Source of the DNA: Phycisphaerales bacterium
Lineage (GTDB): Bacteria; Planctomycetota; Phycisphaerae; Phycisphaerales; SM1A02
DNA: 64,000 bases
Direction of reading: 5' to 3'
NCBI GenBank assembly: GCA_022446885.1
Contig: JAKVBU010000008.1
Coordinates: forward strand, 173,756 to 237,755
This document shows, in pieces, positions 26,540 to 35,068 of this stretch (its first letter is position 1; every line of letters begins with the position of its first letter). The position numbers and the translations under genes are program-made. Below the pieces are notes generated by a model, which was not told the DNA's origin, did no database searches, and was given only the letters and a program-made list of their open reading frames with translations.

Positions 26540-29134
26540 ATGCATCGCGGCACCCTCCTCACGACCGTTCTCACTTCGCTCTCCTGGACCACCTTTGCGG
26601 CTGCCAATGTCGAGACGGGGGCATGCTGCGTCGATGAACCGGTGATCGGCATGCACTGTCTGGAGTTGACGGCCGGAGACTGCATCCAGGCGGACGGCTT
26701 CTACTATGGAGACGGCACCCAGTGCGGTGCGCCATTCGTTGAGTGCCCCTCGGCCCCGGACGAGGAGGGCGCCTGCTGTTGGTGGGACGGGACCGCCTGG
26801 CAGTGCTACGAGATCGAGGATTACAAGTGCAGCGACCTCTCCGGCACCTGGTACGGATCGGGCGTCTCCTGCTCCGATCCTCAGGTTGTCTGCCCTCCCG
26901 ATGAGGAGGTAGGTGCCTGTTGTCTCGATGCTGATGGGAGCGGCCAACTCGTCTGCCTGCAGTTGACACTCACCGACTGCTCGGCTCAGAACGGGTACCA
27001 CTACGGCAACGGCGTGCCCTGCAGTGATCCGATTGTCGAGTGCGATGAACCGCAAGACGAGGTCGGGGCCTGTTGTCTGGACGAAGACGGCTCCGGTCAA
27101 CTCTGGTGTGTGCAGACCACACTGGTGCTGTGTTCACAGCAGAACGGGTACTTCTATGGCATTGGCGTCCCCTGCAGCGATCCCATGGTTGAGTGCCATG
27201 AGCCTCAGGGCGAAGAAGGCGCCTGTTGCATGGTGTGGGCCGGCACGTTGACGTGTGTGCAGGTCAACCATGTGCAGTGTCAGGATGCCGCCGGTACGTG
27301 GTATGGCTACAACGTGCTGTGCAGCGATCCTGTCGTCGACTGCGTGGACGATGACGATCGCGGGGCCTGCTGCCTCGACACCGACGGCGACGGTCAGTAC
27401 TGGTGCGTACAGCTGCCGCTGCTGGACTGCTCCACCGCCGGCGGATACTTCTATGGAGTAGGTGTCTCCTGCAGTGATCCGATCGTCGAGTGCCCCACGC
27501 AGCCCACGGGCGACTGCCTCGTCGAGGCGGGGGCCCTTTGCAGCGGCCGACCGGCGTACGCAGCCAACGCGTATCAGGCGAACTTCGGCGACTCGATCGC
27601 CGTGCAGTCTGCCTCCCCAGCAATCACCGGCGATTTCGTATTGACAGTGTTCGATCTCTCAGACACGGCAGGTGCCCCGCTTGACAGTTGGTTCGCACTC
27701 GATCGCTGGAGCCACCCCAGTTGGACCGCCGCAAATCTGGGCAGTATCTTCGGCTTGGCCGTCGATGGTGATGGCGCCATCTACGCGACGGCCACCCGTT
27801 CCTGGTGGTTGGACATCGCTGGCCCCGCGGGTTGGGGCGGTGTCTACCGAATCGACCCCGTCAGCGGGGCAATCAGCACCTTCGCGACCCTGCCCAACAC
27901 TGGGGCCGGCCTGGGCAACATTGCCTTCGACTGCGATCGAAATCAGTTCTTCGTGACGAACTTCGAAGACGGCAAGATCTACCGCCTCTCGATGAGTGGC
28001 GCGGTGATCGGAACATTCGACCCCGGTGCCCCCTTCAACGGCTCCGCGCCTGTCGCTGATGGCGATCGCCCCTACGCCGTGGAGGCACATCAGGGCCGTC
28101 TCTTCTACTCCATGTGGAACGATGATCAGCTCAGTCCGTCAGCCGTCGTGGCTAACGAGATCTGGTCAGTCGAACTCGATGCCACAGGCGCATGCATGCC
28201 AGGCACCGAACTATTGGAGGTATCGCTGCCCGTGTATCAGGGAGACTGGTCTTCTCCGGTGTCGGACATCCGTTTCAGCCCTCGCGGCACCATGCTGCTG
28301 GCCGAGCGAACGACCTCAGGCATTCACGGCATGGGCGCCCACGAAGCACGTCTGCTCGAATACGAGTGCATCGACGGTGCATGGACAGAGTCTCTCAATC
28401 TGTTCGACGTGGGTGAGATTCTTCAGAGTTGTTCGGGCGGCGTGGACTGCACCGCTGATCGCAACTGGGTATCCGCAGATGCGATGCACCTAGGCTTTGG
28501 CGACAACATGTACGGCTTCCAGGGCATTCCCGCCACAGGTGGCTCGATCGTCGACAGCATCCTGATCGACTATCAGGACAACCTCACAAATCAGGACAAG
28601 ACGCTGCTTGGCGATCTGGTCGTGGTCGAGACGCAAGCCAGCCCGGTGGACTGCCCGATCCTGCAGGGCCTGCACTTGGAGTGCTCTTCGAGCGCAGCAC
28701 CTTGGACATGGGACGTGACGATCGGTGTGTCCAACATGGATCTCTCCGGCACCATCACGCAGGTGGAGTTGTCGGGACCATCCGGTGTCACGCTCAGCCC
28801 CTCGGTGTTCGCCATGAACCTGACGCCACAGCACAGTTGGAGCGTGACGAGTGAACTCGCCGGAGCCGCCAACGGGTCCACGGTGTGCCTGGACGTGATC
28901 GTCACCTTCGATCACGGGGCTACCTGTGAAGACGTGATCTGCATCGATTTGCCCACCTGCACCAACACCGTTCCTGGAGATCTGGACTTCGATGGCGACG
29001 TCGACATTGAGGATCTTCTGCGGCTGCTGGGTGCATTCGGCACTGATTGCCCCGACGGGTGCATCGAAGATCTCGACGGAGACGGCACCGTGAGCGTGAA
29101 CGACCTCCTCATGCTCGTGGGTGCCTGGGGGTGA
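26540..29134 (+). CDS. secreted protein with six GACC Cys-rich repeats, propeller-like region and full dockerin tail
   Basis: The 864-residue protein has a signal peptide (MHRGTLLTTVLTSLSWTTFA). Six repeats of about 45-50 residues at positions 27-317 each start with GACC and hold six Cys (GACC...C...C...C...C), for example GACCLDADGSGQLVCLQLTL. A region of about 300 residues follows, resembling an NHL/SMP-type propeller (GLGNIAFDCDRNQFFVTNF, then DGKIYRLSMSG). Then comes a beta-sandwich, and a dockerin-like tail at 812-864 with two Asp-rich loops (DLDFDGDVDIEDL, DLDGDGTVSVNDL). AAGGA is 7 nt before the ATG. Cys spacing suggests three disulfides per repeat. The function is unknown; adhesion or matrix binding is a guess. 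Confidence 0.8.
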   Translation: MHRGTLLTTVLTSLSWTTFAAANVETGACCVDEPVIGMHCLELTAGDCIQADGFYYGDGTQCGAPFVECPSAPDEEGACCWWDGTAWQCYEIEDYKCSDLSGTWYGSGVSCSDPQVVCPPDEEVGACCLDADGSGQLVCLQLTLTDCSAQNGYHYGNGVPCSDPIVECDEPQDEVGACCLDEDGSGQLWCVQTTLVLCSQQNGYFYGIGVPCSDPMVECHEPQGEEGACCMVWAGTLTCVQVNHVQCQDAAGTWYGYNVLCSDPVVDCVDDDDRGACCLDTDGDGQYWCVQLPLLDCSTAGGYFYGVGVSCSDPIVECPTQPTGDCLVEAGALCSGRPAYAANAYQANFGDSIAVQSASPAITGDFVLTVFDLSDTAGAPLDSWFALDRWSHPSWTAANLGSIFGLAVDGDGAIYATATRSWWLDIAGPAGWGGVYRIDPVSGAISTFATLPNTGAGLGNIAFDCDRNQFFVTNFEDGKIYRLSMSGAVIGTFDPGAPFNGSAPVADGDRPYAVEAHQGRLFYSMWNDDQLSPSAVVANEIWSVELDATGACMPGTELLEVSLPVYQGDWSSPVSDIRFSPRGTMLLAERTTSGIHGMGAHEARLLEYECIDGAWTESLNLFDVGEILQSCSGGVDCTADRNWVSADAMHLGFGDNMYGFQGIPATGGSIVDSILIDYQDNLTNQDKTLLGDLVVVETQASPVDCPILQGLHLECSSSAAPWTWDVTIGVSNMDLSGTITQVELSGPSGVTLSPSVFAMNLTPQHSWSVTSELAGAANGSTVCLDVIVTFDHGATCEDVICIDLPTCTNTVPGDLDFDGDVDIEDLLRLLGAFGTDCPDGCIEDLDGDGTVSVNDLLMLVGAWG

Positions 29135-29156
29135 TTCGCCCCCTGATAAGCCGGGT

Positions 29157-29190
29157 GACCCCTGCGGGAACAGTCCCTCCCGCAGGGGTC
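29157..29190. terminator. 13-bp perfect hairpin after the GACC-repeat gene
   Basis: GACCCCTGCGGGA pairs perfectly with TCCCGCAGGGGTC around the 8-nt loop ACAGTCCC, 22 bp after the stop at 29134. Only a short T-run (GCTTT) follows. Confidence 0.7.
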
Positions 29191-29213
29191 TACCAGCTTT
29201 GTGGGGATGGCTC

Positions 29214-29241
29214 TTGCTACGGGGGCTCCGGGGTGTAGGCT
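29214..29241 (+). promoter_or_regulatory. sigma70-like promoter for the PEP-CTERM gene
   Basis: TTGCTA and TAGGCT are separated by 16 nt. Transcription would start near 29248, giving a leader of about 50 nt with GGAGA 8 nt before the ATG at 29297. Confidence 0.5.
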
Positions 29242-29296
29242 TGAGGGCGAAGGAACGCCCGCATGCGGGCGGTTTGAAGAAGCGGAGAGCAGGCAC

Positions 29297-30007
29297 ATGC
29301 GACGTCGAGACCTTCTTGCGGCCCCCCTGGCCCTGGCATTTATTGCATCAACGGCGTTGGCCGGCCCCGAGTGGGAAGAGCCAACCGGTGAAGACGCCGG
29401 CAACTCCTTGGAGACCGCATTCAATGTGTCTACTGGTGGGAGTGGGCACGTCGGCGTCATCAAGGGTCGGCTCACCGGCAATTCAGGTGGGAGCGGATTT
29501 CTCGAAGGCGACTTCCAGGACCTCTTCCGGATCAACATCGTCAATCCCGAGGAATTCCTCGCCCAGACTGAGCTGGTTTCCAACGGCCTCGGTGACCCGA
29601 TGCTCTTTCTCTTTGATCGAGACGGAACTGGCCTCGCCGCCTCCAACGACCGCGGCGACAGCGATCCTCAGTCCAAACTTGCCGCCAATGATGCCAATTG
29701 GCCCCTGAATCTAGAAGCGGGCATCTACTACCTGGCGATCACTTCGGCGACGAGTGAGGCGATGGGCCGCTACAACAATGAAGTCGGGCCGATTTTTCAG
29801 ATGGGTCTGTCAGAACATCAGATCGGGCAGTGGGGGCCCAGTGGTCAATTCGCTCAGGCACCACTGGATGGATGGTCACCTCCAACCGAACCGGACAACA
29901 TCGGCGAATATGAGATTCTGCTCAACGGTGTCGGATCGGTGCCAGCACCTGGTGCAATTGCCCTGTTGGTCCCACTTGCCATCGGGGTTCGGCGCCGACG
30001 ACGCTGA
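29297..30007 (+). CDS. PEP-CTERM sorted secreted protein with DVUA0089-like domain
   Basis: The 236-residue protein has a Tat-like or Sec signal (MRRRDLLAAPLALAFIAST), a beta-rich domain at about 25-215 and a C-terminal VPAPGAIALLVPLAIG followed by RRRRR. That tail is the planctomycete form of the PEP-CTERM sorting signal: PAPGA box, hydrophobic helix, Arg cluster. It is recognised by an exosortase encoded elsewhere. The body contains DLFRINIVNPEEFLAQTELV and GLGDPMLFLFDRDGTGLAAS, which resemble DVUA0089/pre-peptidase-C-like beta-sandwich segments. It is expected on the outer surface or matrix. It stands downstream of its own promoter and ribosome binding site. Confidence 0.8.
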   Translation: MRRRDLLAAPLALAFIASTALAGPEWEEPTGEDAGNSLETAFNVSTGGSGHVGVIKGRLTGNSGGSGFLEGDFQDLFRINIVNPEEFLAQTELVSNGLGDPMLFLFDRDGTGLAASNDRGDSDPQSKLAANDANWPLNLEAGIYYLAITSATSEAMGRYNNEVGPIFQMGLSEHQIGQWGPSGQFAQAPLDGWSPPTEPDNIGEYEILLNGVGSVPAPGAIALLVPLAIGVRRRRR

Positions 30008-30014
30008 GCGCTGC

Positions 30015-32414
30015 TCAATTGGCAGGTGGCTGAGCAAGAAGCCGCCATCGGTCTTCTTCCTCCGATTGCACCATGGACAACACGTCAGCGAGGGCCGCGG
30101 CCGTTCGCCGGGCAGCCGGACTAGTGGGCCCATCGCGTTTGGCCAGCACCTCCCACGCTCGATGCAAGATCTGCTGGGCCTGGTGGACGCGACCACGAGC
30201 TGCGGCGAGTTGACCTCGGCGTAGATCGAGCAGGGGTTCCGAGGGGCCTGTGATACCCGAGAGCAGGGCGGCTGCGCGGTCGTGATTGGCCCTAGCCAAC
30301 TCGATGTCTACCGACAACAAGTCGGCTCTCCTCCGCATTGGGTGATCAGGCTGGAACGCTTCATCCAACGCCTCGCTCGACTTTGAGAGCACATCGTGAG
30401 CTTGGGATGGATCACCCCGAAGCAGCGCAAGTCTGGCAAGTTCATACCGGGTGTTGGCAATCTGGAGCATGTTGCCCTGCTTGATCTTCACACTCAGCGC
30501 CCGTTGAAGGGGGGCATCGGCCTCGTCCAAGCGATCCAGTAAGATCAGGCACATGCCGATGTTGTGTCGCAGGGAGGCGATGCGCCAATCCGCTGCTTCA
30601 TCAGCGCCTTCACGCAACATCAGATCGAGCGCTTCTGTGAATCGCGGAAGCGCCGCCTCTGGTCTTGTGGCAGATTGTGCGACTGCAAGTGAGTTGAGCC
30701 CGTTGGCCATGGCAAGGCGTAGGCGTCGCGCTGTCACTTCGCCCGGGGCACGCTCCAGCAGTGTGCGCCGCATCTCGACCGCACCTGATAGCGCATCATG
30801 GCCTTCATCTGTTCGGCCCATCTTTCCCAGCGTGGCGCCCAGATGGTGCCAACTGGTTGCAGTGTCTTCATGCTCGCCCAGCAACGCACGACGATGCTCC
30901 AGGGCCATTGTGTATGCCTCGGCGGCTTCGTCCCACCGGGCCTGCTTGTAGTTGAGCCGCCCCAACTCGTGCAGCAGATCGGCCGATTCGGCGCTGGGAA
31001 CTGACGTATCAATGCCACGGGTGGCGGCCTCAAGAGCGGCGCGGGCATCATCAAGTCGCCCGCGGCCAAGGAGCGTGCGGCCCACGGCCAGTTGCATTTG
31101 GGCAGCGATCTCGGGCCACTGTGCCAATTCCGTTTCGAGGATTGAAGACCAGCGTTGCATCATCTCGGTGAGGTCCGAGGCGGCCAGAGGTTGGTCGGGG
31201 TTCTCAGCGTCGGCGCTGGCGAGCACATCCCATGTCATGCCCAGCGTGCTACGAAATCGGTTGTTGGCTTCGGTGGCCTGGGTATAGAGCACCCACATCG
31301 TGATCGAGAAGGCCACCAGCACCGCGAGCGCCGCTGCGGCGCCGGTTACGGCCGCCCAGTGACGCTGTATGAACTTGCGTAAGACGTACCAGTGGTCATC
31401 TCGCCGGGCTTCTATGGGTTCGCCAGCCAGCCAGTGCCGCAGATCGCGAGCCAGATCTCCCGGGCCGGCGGTTCGTCGTTCCGGATCAGCATCGAGTGAT
31501 CGCAAGAGCAGCGTTTCCAGATCGCGATCGATTGCTGGATCAACCTCACGCGGTGGCGTGATGGCACCTCTGCGGACCGTTTCAACGATGTCACCCAGTC
31601 CGCCGGCCAAGTGCATGGGGGGGCGACCCAGCAGCGACTCGTAGAGCATCACACCCAGCGCCCAGACATCGGTGCGTGCATCGACATCATCGGGATCGCC
31701 CGAAACCTGCTCGGGGGCCGCATAGGCGAATGTCCCCATGAACTCGCCGGCTGCGGTCACCGCATCAGAGGATGACCAGTCATCAGCGGTGATGGGCTTG
31801 GCCAGGCCGAAGTCCAGCACATGCGGGTTGCCCGCATCGTCAACGAGCACATTCGCGGGCTTCAGGTCACGGTGGATAATGCCGCGACGATGGGCGGCGG
31901 CGGTCGCTTCAGCGACGCGGGCGATCAAGCTACAGATGGCCGCCTTGCCGCCAGCGGCATGGTCAGCGATCCACTCACTGAGGGGCACGCCATCGACGAA
32001 CTCCATCGCGATCCAGCCACAGCCAGATTCCGTGACGCCACTGTCGTACACCGAGACGATGTCCGGGTGGGTGAGGGCTGCGGCGAGTTCGGCCTCTCGC
32101 TCGAAGCGCATCCGCTGTCGTTTGGAGGCCCAGGCGCCGTGCAGCAACACTTTGAGCGCAACTTTGCGGTGGGTGCGGGTCTGCTGGGCTTCAAAGACGA
32201 CGCCCTGTCCGCCCCGGCTGAGTTCGCGCACGACTTCGTAGCCTTCGATCGCTGGAATGTCAGATGGTGGCTCGGTTGGGCCCTGCGACCAGGCGTCCTT
32301 GAGCTCGATCAGGAATGAGTCTTCCGACGAGGCGTCGATCGTGGCATCGACATCCTGCTCTGGATCGGGAACCAGTGTCTGATCGTCATCCGAGGGTGGT
32401 GGGAGCTCGCCCAT
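30015..32414 (-). CDS. transmembrane Ser/Thr protein kinase with extracytoplasmic TPR region
   Basis: The 799-residue protein is a Hanks-type kinase with domain at about residues 55-325: glycine loop LSRGGQGVVFEAQ, ATP Lys88 (VALKVLL), catalytic D183 in HRDLKPANV, DFG D201 and AYAAPEQVSGD. A single membrane helix lies at about 355-377 (AALAVLVAFSITMWVLY). The outer part is a long TPR array (AGPVGRTLLGRGRLDDARAA-type repeats, about 430-780). Such kinases phosphorylate partners in response to envelope signals. The gene follows the ECF sigma gene on the same strand by 25 bp, the standard planctomycete pairing, so the sigma factor or its targets are the likely partners. The ATG at 32414 has a TAGGCT box 7 nt upstream; a TTG at 32474 would overlap the sigma gene. 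Confidence 0.92.
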   Translation of the reverse strand: MGELPPPSDDDQTLVPDPEQDVDATIDASSEDSFLIELKDAWSQGPTEPPSDIPAIEGYEVVRELSRGGQGVVFEAQQTRTHRKVALKVLLHGAWASKRQRMRFEREAELAAALTHPDIVSVYDSGVTESGCGWIAMEFVDGVPLSEWIADHAAGGKAAICSLIARVAEATAAAHRRGIIHRDLKPANVLVDDAGNPHVLDFGLAKPITADDWSSSDAVTAAGEFMGTFAYAAPEQVSGDPDDVDARTDVWALGVMLYESLLGRPPMHLAGGLGDIVETVRRGAITPPREVDPAIDRDLETLLLRSLDADPERRTAGPGDLARDLRHWLAGEPIEARRDDHWYVLRKFIQRHWAAVTGAAAALAVLVAFSITMWVLYTQATEANNRFRSTLGMTWDVLASADAENPDQPLAASDLTEMMQRWSSILETELAQWPEIAAQMQLAVGRTLLGRGRLDDARAALEAATRGIDTSVPSAESADLLHELGRLNYKQARWDEAAEAYTMALEHRRALLGEHEDTATSWHHLGATLGKMGRTDEGHDALSGAVEMRRTLLERAPGEVTARRLRLAMANGLNSLAVAQSATRPEAALPRFTEALDLMLREGADEAADWRIASLRHNIGMCLILLDRLDEADAPLQRALSVKIKQGNMLQIANTRYELARLALLRGDPSQAHDVLSKSSEALDEAFQPDHPMRRRADLLSVDIELARANHDRAAALLSGITGPSEPLLDLRRGQLAAARGRVHQAQQILHRAWEVLAKRDGPTSPAARRTAAALADVLSMVQSEEEDRWRLLAQPPAN

Positions 32415-32421
32415 CGAGTCC

Positions 32422-32427
32422 AGCCTA
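32422..32427 (-). promoter_or_regulatory. TAGGCT -10-like box 7 nt before kinase ATG
   Basis: Minus-strand TAGGCT lies between the sigma stop (32440) and the kinase ATG (32414), so the kinase may have its own leaderless transcript in addition to read-through. Confidence 0.45.
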
Positions 32428-32439
32428 GCGGAGGTGGGG

Positions 32440-33042
32440 TCAGTCGTCGTTCCAGGCGGTTTCGATGGTCTCAACCATGGCCTTGAGACGTCTGGTCACC
32501 CGGCTCTTGGCCAAGTAGACGTCATTCACGGTGCAGCCCAAGTGTTCCGCTACCTGATGAGCACCGCGATTGTGGAGTACTTGCAACTCAAAGGCCTCAA
32601 TCGTGTCGGTTGCCAGATTGGAGTCACTACGCAGGGCATCGAGCGCCTCGCGGAGAATGGCAGCCCGCTCTTCGGCTGACCAGCACGTCTCGATGGATCC
32701 TTCGTCGGGCAGTTCGACCACGGCAGAGACGCCTGCAGCTTCCTTGCGAACATCACGCCGCCGGTGCAGGTCGATGATGCGGTGTCGAGCAATCGTGAGA
32801 ATCCACGACCGCAGCCGTCCCTTGCTTCGGTCATAGGCGCCGTCTCGGCACCCCTCCAGCACTCGGAGCATCGTCTCCTGGGCGACGTCTACAGCGTCTG
32901 CTTCCGAGAGCCCCAGTCTACGGCCCGACGCAATCAGGATCGGTCGATACCGCTCATCCAACCCCCGCCATGCAGCTTCATCGCCGCTGTTGCAGAGGCC
33001 CTCCAGGAGCGCTGAGGTGGTGACCGACAGGTCGTACTTCAT
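32440..33042 (-). CDS. ECF-type RNA polymerase sigma factor
   Basis: The 200-residue protein has sigma region 2 (YRPILIASGRRLGLSEADAV followed by DVAQETM and the RSWILTIARHRIIDLHRRR DNA-melting helix) and region 4 (HQVAEHLGCTVNDVYLAKSR, a helix-turn-helix). Both are typical of extracytoplasmic-function sigma factors of the planctomycete group that lack a linked anti-sigma factor and are instead next to a Ser/Thr kinase, as here. The ATG at 33042 overlaps the stop of the NHL gene (ATGA), so translation is coupled. Target promoters were not identified in the window. Confidence 0.92.
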   Translation of the reverse strand: MKYDLSVTTSALLEGLCNSGDEAAWRGLDERYRPILIASGRRLGLSEADAVDVAQETMLRVLEGCRDGAYDRSKGRLRSWILTIARHRIIDLHRRRDVRKEAAGVSAVVELPDEGSIETCWSAEERAAILREALDALRSDSNLATDTIEAFELQVLHNRGAHQVAEHLGCTVNDVYLAKSRVTRRLKAMVETIETAWNDD

Positions 33043-33977
33043 TGCTTGCTCGTAGATGGCATCCACTTGGTGATGCGGCCGTGGGCGTTCCAGTCCTGAA
33101 CGTAGAGGTTTCCTTCGTCATCCCAGCCCAGTCCGTGAGGTGCCGTGTGCACGCCATCGTGCCAGTGGTCGGGGCCCACGCCGTGATTGGCCCGATGTGA
33201 AGTCTCTGGGTTGTCGCCCAGATGCCCGGCGATGGTGCCGTCAGGATTGATGAGGGTCACGCGTCCTTCCAATTCAGCCACGGCGAGCATGCCATCTTTG
33301 GGGGAGATCGCCATGGCGCAGGGACGACGGAGGTCTGTTGCAACGATCTCCTTGAAGGTGCCATTCAGGTCAAAGCGTTGGATGCGGCGGTTCTCACGGT
33401 CGCACACCAGCAAGGTGGGTGGGTCTGTTCGCTCGTCTACAAGCAGGCCGTGGCAGGTGCGAAACTGCCCCGCGTCGCTGCCGCCGCCACCGAAAGACTG
33501 CTGCCACGCAAGATCAGGGCCGAACACATGGACCCACTGTCGGCCGTAGCCGTCGGCGACGTAGATTCGCCCGTCGGGTGCCACTGCAATGCTCGTGGGG
33601 TTGTACTGGTTGGGATTGGTGTACTTGCCCGACTCCATCGGGGCGCCCAAGGCCCAGACCATCGATCCATCGGGTCGGATCTTCAGGGCCTGTTTGCCTT
33701 TCAAGTGGGCAGCGTAGATTCGCTCGCCTGCGGGTTCGGTACGTACCACCATGCCGTGAATGGCAGGCCATTGCGTGGCGATCGTGCCAGCCTTGGTGCC
33801 ATCCGGGGCGAGTACCACAGTGCCCTCAGCAGTGTCGGTATTGACCAGCACCCGACCGTCGTCGAGCACGACCACACCCCCGTGGGTCGAACCGATGGGA
33901 TCGCTGTGCCAATTGGTAGCGGGCTTCATAGGTTGGCCGCCGGTGAGGATCGCAAACAGCATGATTGTGTTGAGCAT
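33039..33977 (-). CDS. secreted NHL-repeat beta-propeller protein
   Basis: The 312-residue protein has a signal peptide-like start (MLNTIMLFAILTGG) and about six NHL blades: PTSIAVAPDGRIYVADGYG, GRQWVHVFGPDLAWQQSFGG, TLLVCDRENRRIQRFDLNG, MAISPKDGMLAVAELEGRV and GLGWDDEGNLYVQDWNAHG. The layout is like peptidyl-hydroxyglycine alpha-amidating lyase/6-bladed propeller proteins, but catalytic metal ligands were not verified and no enzyme role is claimed. It opens an operon with the sigma factor and kinase through an ATGA overlap. That makes an extracytoplasmic sensor or reporter role worth considering; this is inference. Confidence 0.8.
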   Translation of the reverse strand: MLNTIMLFAILTGGQPMKPATNWHSDPIGSTHGGVVVLDDGRVLVNTDTAEGTVVLAPDGTKAGTIATQWPAIHGMVVRTEPAGERIYAAHLKGKQALKIRPDGSMVWALGAPMESGKYTNPNQYNPTSIAVAPDGRIYVADGYGRQWVHVFGPDLAWQQSFGGGGSDAGQFRTCHGLLVDERTDPPTLLVCDRENRRIQRFDLNGTFKEIVATDLRRPCAMAISPKDGMLAVAELEGRVTLINPDGTIAGHLGDNPETSHRANHGVGPDHWHDGVHTAPHGLGWDDEGNLYVQDWNAHGRITKWMPSTSKQ

Positions 33978-33983
33978 GCCAGC

Positions 33984-33989
33984 AGCCTA
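33984..33989 (-). promoter_or_regulatory. TAGGCT -10-like box 6 nt before NHL ATG
   Basis: Minus-strand TAGGCT is followed by 6 nt and the ATG at 33977, just downstream of the terminator hairpin of the previous gene. Confidence 0.5.
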
Positions 33990-33996
33990 CAGAAAG

Positions 33997-34030
33997 ACGG
34001 CCCCTTGGCACACGCATGCCAAGGGGCCGT
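33997..34030 (-). terminator. 14-bp perfect terminator hairpin
   Basis: ACGGCCCCTTGGCA pairs perfectly with TGCCAAGGGGCCGT around a 6-nt loop. On the minus strand it is followed by CTTTCT. It closes the 34088-34912 gene and insulates the NHL-sigma-kinase operon. Confidence 0.8.
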
Positions 34031-34087
34031 CGGTGGTATCACTTTGTCCCACGCGTTGGGAGGGCCAAACAGGGGAGGGGGGAGGGC

Positions 34088-34912
34088 TCAGTCGGAGCGG
34101 TCTTCCGAAGACATGTTGTAGAGGGCATCGAGCAGGTCCCTCATGTCTACTTTGCCGCTGGCGTCGAGGTCTGAGTCGGAGTCAGCGCTGCCCCATGCTG
34201 CGACCACAGCCAGCACGTCTTGCAGATCTGCTCGACCATCGCGATTGGCATCGCCTTTGCGGTTGGCGGCGGCGGCGACGGCCCTGAAGTTCAGGCAGTC
34301 GACCCAGTGTTCTTGACCGCCGACCATCATCTTGTCAACGACACCATGTAGTTCGACCCGGCCACAGTCATTGCCGAAGCCGCCGTGTACGACATGCACA
34401 CGAACACCGCCGACGATGAGGCCATTGAGTGCCTGGTAGTCGTCAACATTGCGGTAGTCACCATTGATCATCAGGTTGATGTTTCCGCCGTACTCGCCGA
34501 AGTTCCAGCCGACGTCACGAGCCGGGCCGCAGGGGAAGAGCACGTGCACGTTGGCGTTGTTTGTCATGAGGTCCTGTCGATCACCGCAGGCCATCAGGAG
34601 ATTGTCGGCGTACACCTGTCCGCTCGTGATTGGCGTGCCCGAGGACGTCCTGAACACGTCCACGTGGAACTGCACGCCAAAGGAGGTGAAGACGTCGCCC
34701 ACGAACCAAGGAAAGTGCAGCGGAAGATCGTCGAACATCGGTCCGCAGGGAGGTGCAGCCGGTGGTGGCGGAGGTGGGGGAGGTGGCGGCGGAATGAGGA
34801 TGACGGGCGAGTAGGAGAGGTCGAGGTAGGCCAGTTCGAAGTCATCGGAAGCGCTTGCCGTAGCGCCCGCCAGCCCCAAGGCCAGTGAAAGAGCGAAGAT
34901 TGGGTGTGTCAT
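34088..34912 (-). CDS. secreted protein with polyproline linker and dockerin-like tail
   Basis: The 274-residue protein has a signal peptide (MTHPIFALSLALGLAGATAS), a short acidic stretch, eleven consecutive Pro (residues 41-51), a beta-rich central domain (FPWFVGDVFTSFGVQFHVDV to GRVELHGVVDKMMVG), and a C-terminal dockerin-like module with two Asp-rich loops (GDANRDGRADLQDV and SDLDASGKVDMRDL). I do not recognise the central domain. The ATG at 34912 is chosen because AGGAG lies 9 nt before it; it is too close to the ATG at 34918. A strong terminator follows. The dockerin-like tail is shared with five other secreted proteins in the window. Confidence 0.75.
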   Translation of the reverse strand: MTHPIFALSLALGLAGATASASDDFELAYLDLSYSPVILIPPPPPPPPPPPAAPPCGPMFDDLPLHFPWFVGDVFTSFGVQFHVDVFRTSSGTPITSGQVYADNLLMACGDRQDLMTNNANVHVLFPCGPARDVGWNFGEYGGNINLMINGDYRNVDDYQALNGLIVGGVRVHVVHGGFGNDCGRVELHGVVDKMMVGGQEHWVDCLNFRAVAAAANRKGDANRDGRADLQDVLAVVAAWGSADSDSDLDASGKVDMRDLLDALYNMSSEDRSD

Positions 34913-35054
34913 GGGCATGAGCTCCTGTTCAAGTAGCGTGCGGAGCTCCTCAGTCATCTATCTGCTGTCTATGCGCCAGGGCCCTCGATGTGTGCCTTGC
35001 AGCATCGAGTGCCTCTGGGCCCCCCCCAAGGCCGTTGCCCTTGGGCCTGAGGGG

Positions 35055-35060
35055 TATGAT
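35055..35060 (+). promoter_or_regulatory. TATGAT -10 box 8 nt before operon start
   Basis: TATGAT is 8 nt before the ATG at 35069. The surrounding GGTATGATCC-G-CCGCCATG almost duplicates the sequence at the MscS start. Confidence 0.55.
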
Positions 35061-35068
35061 CCGCCGCC

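Noticed and set aside
26540..27490. GACC repeats as a possible DNA-level tandem array or CRISPR-like repeat
   Set aside because: Units are diverged at DNA level and in frame throughout; they are protein repeats, with no spacer structure.
30005..30017. TGAGC-gct-GCTCA hairpin between the PEP-CTERM and kinase stops
   Set aside because: The stem is only 5 bp and contains the stop codon; too weak to call a terminator.
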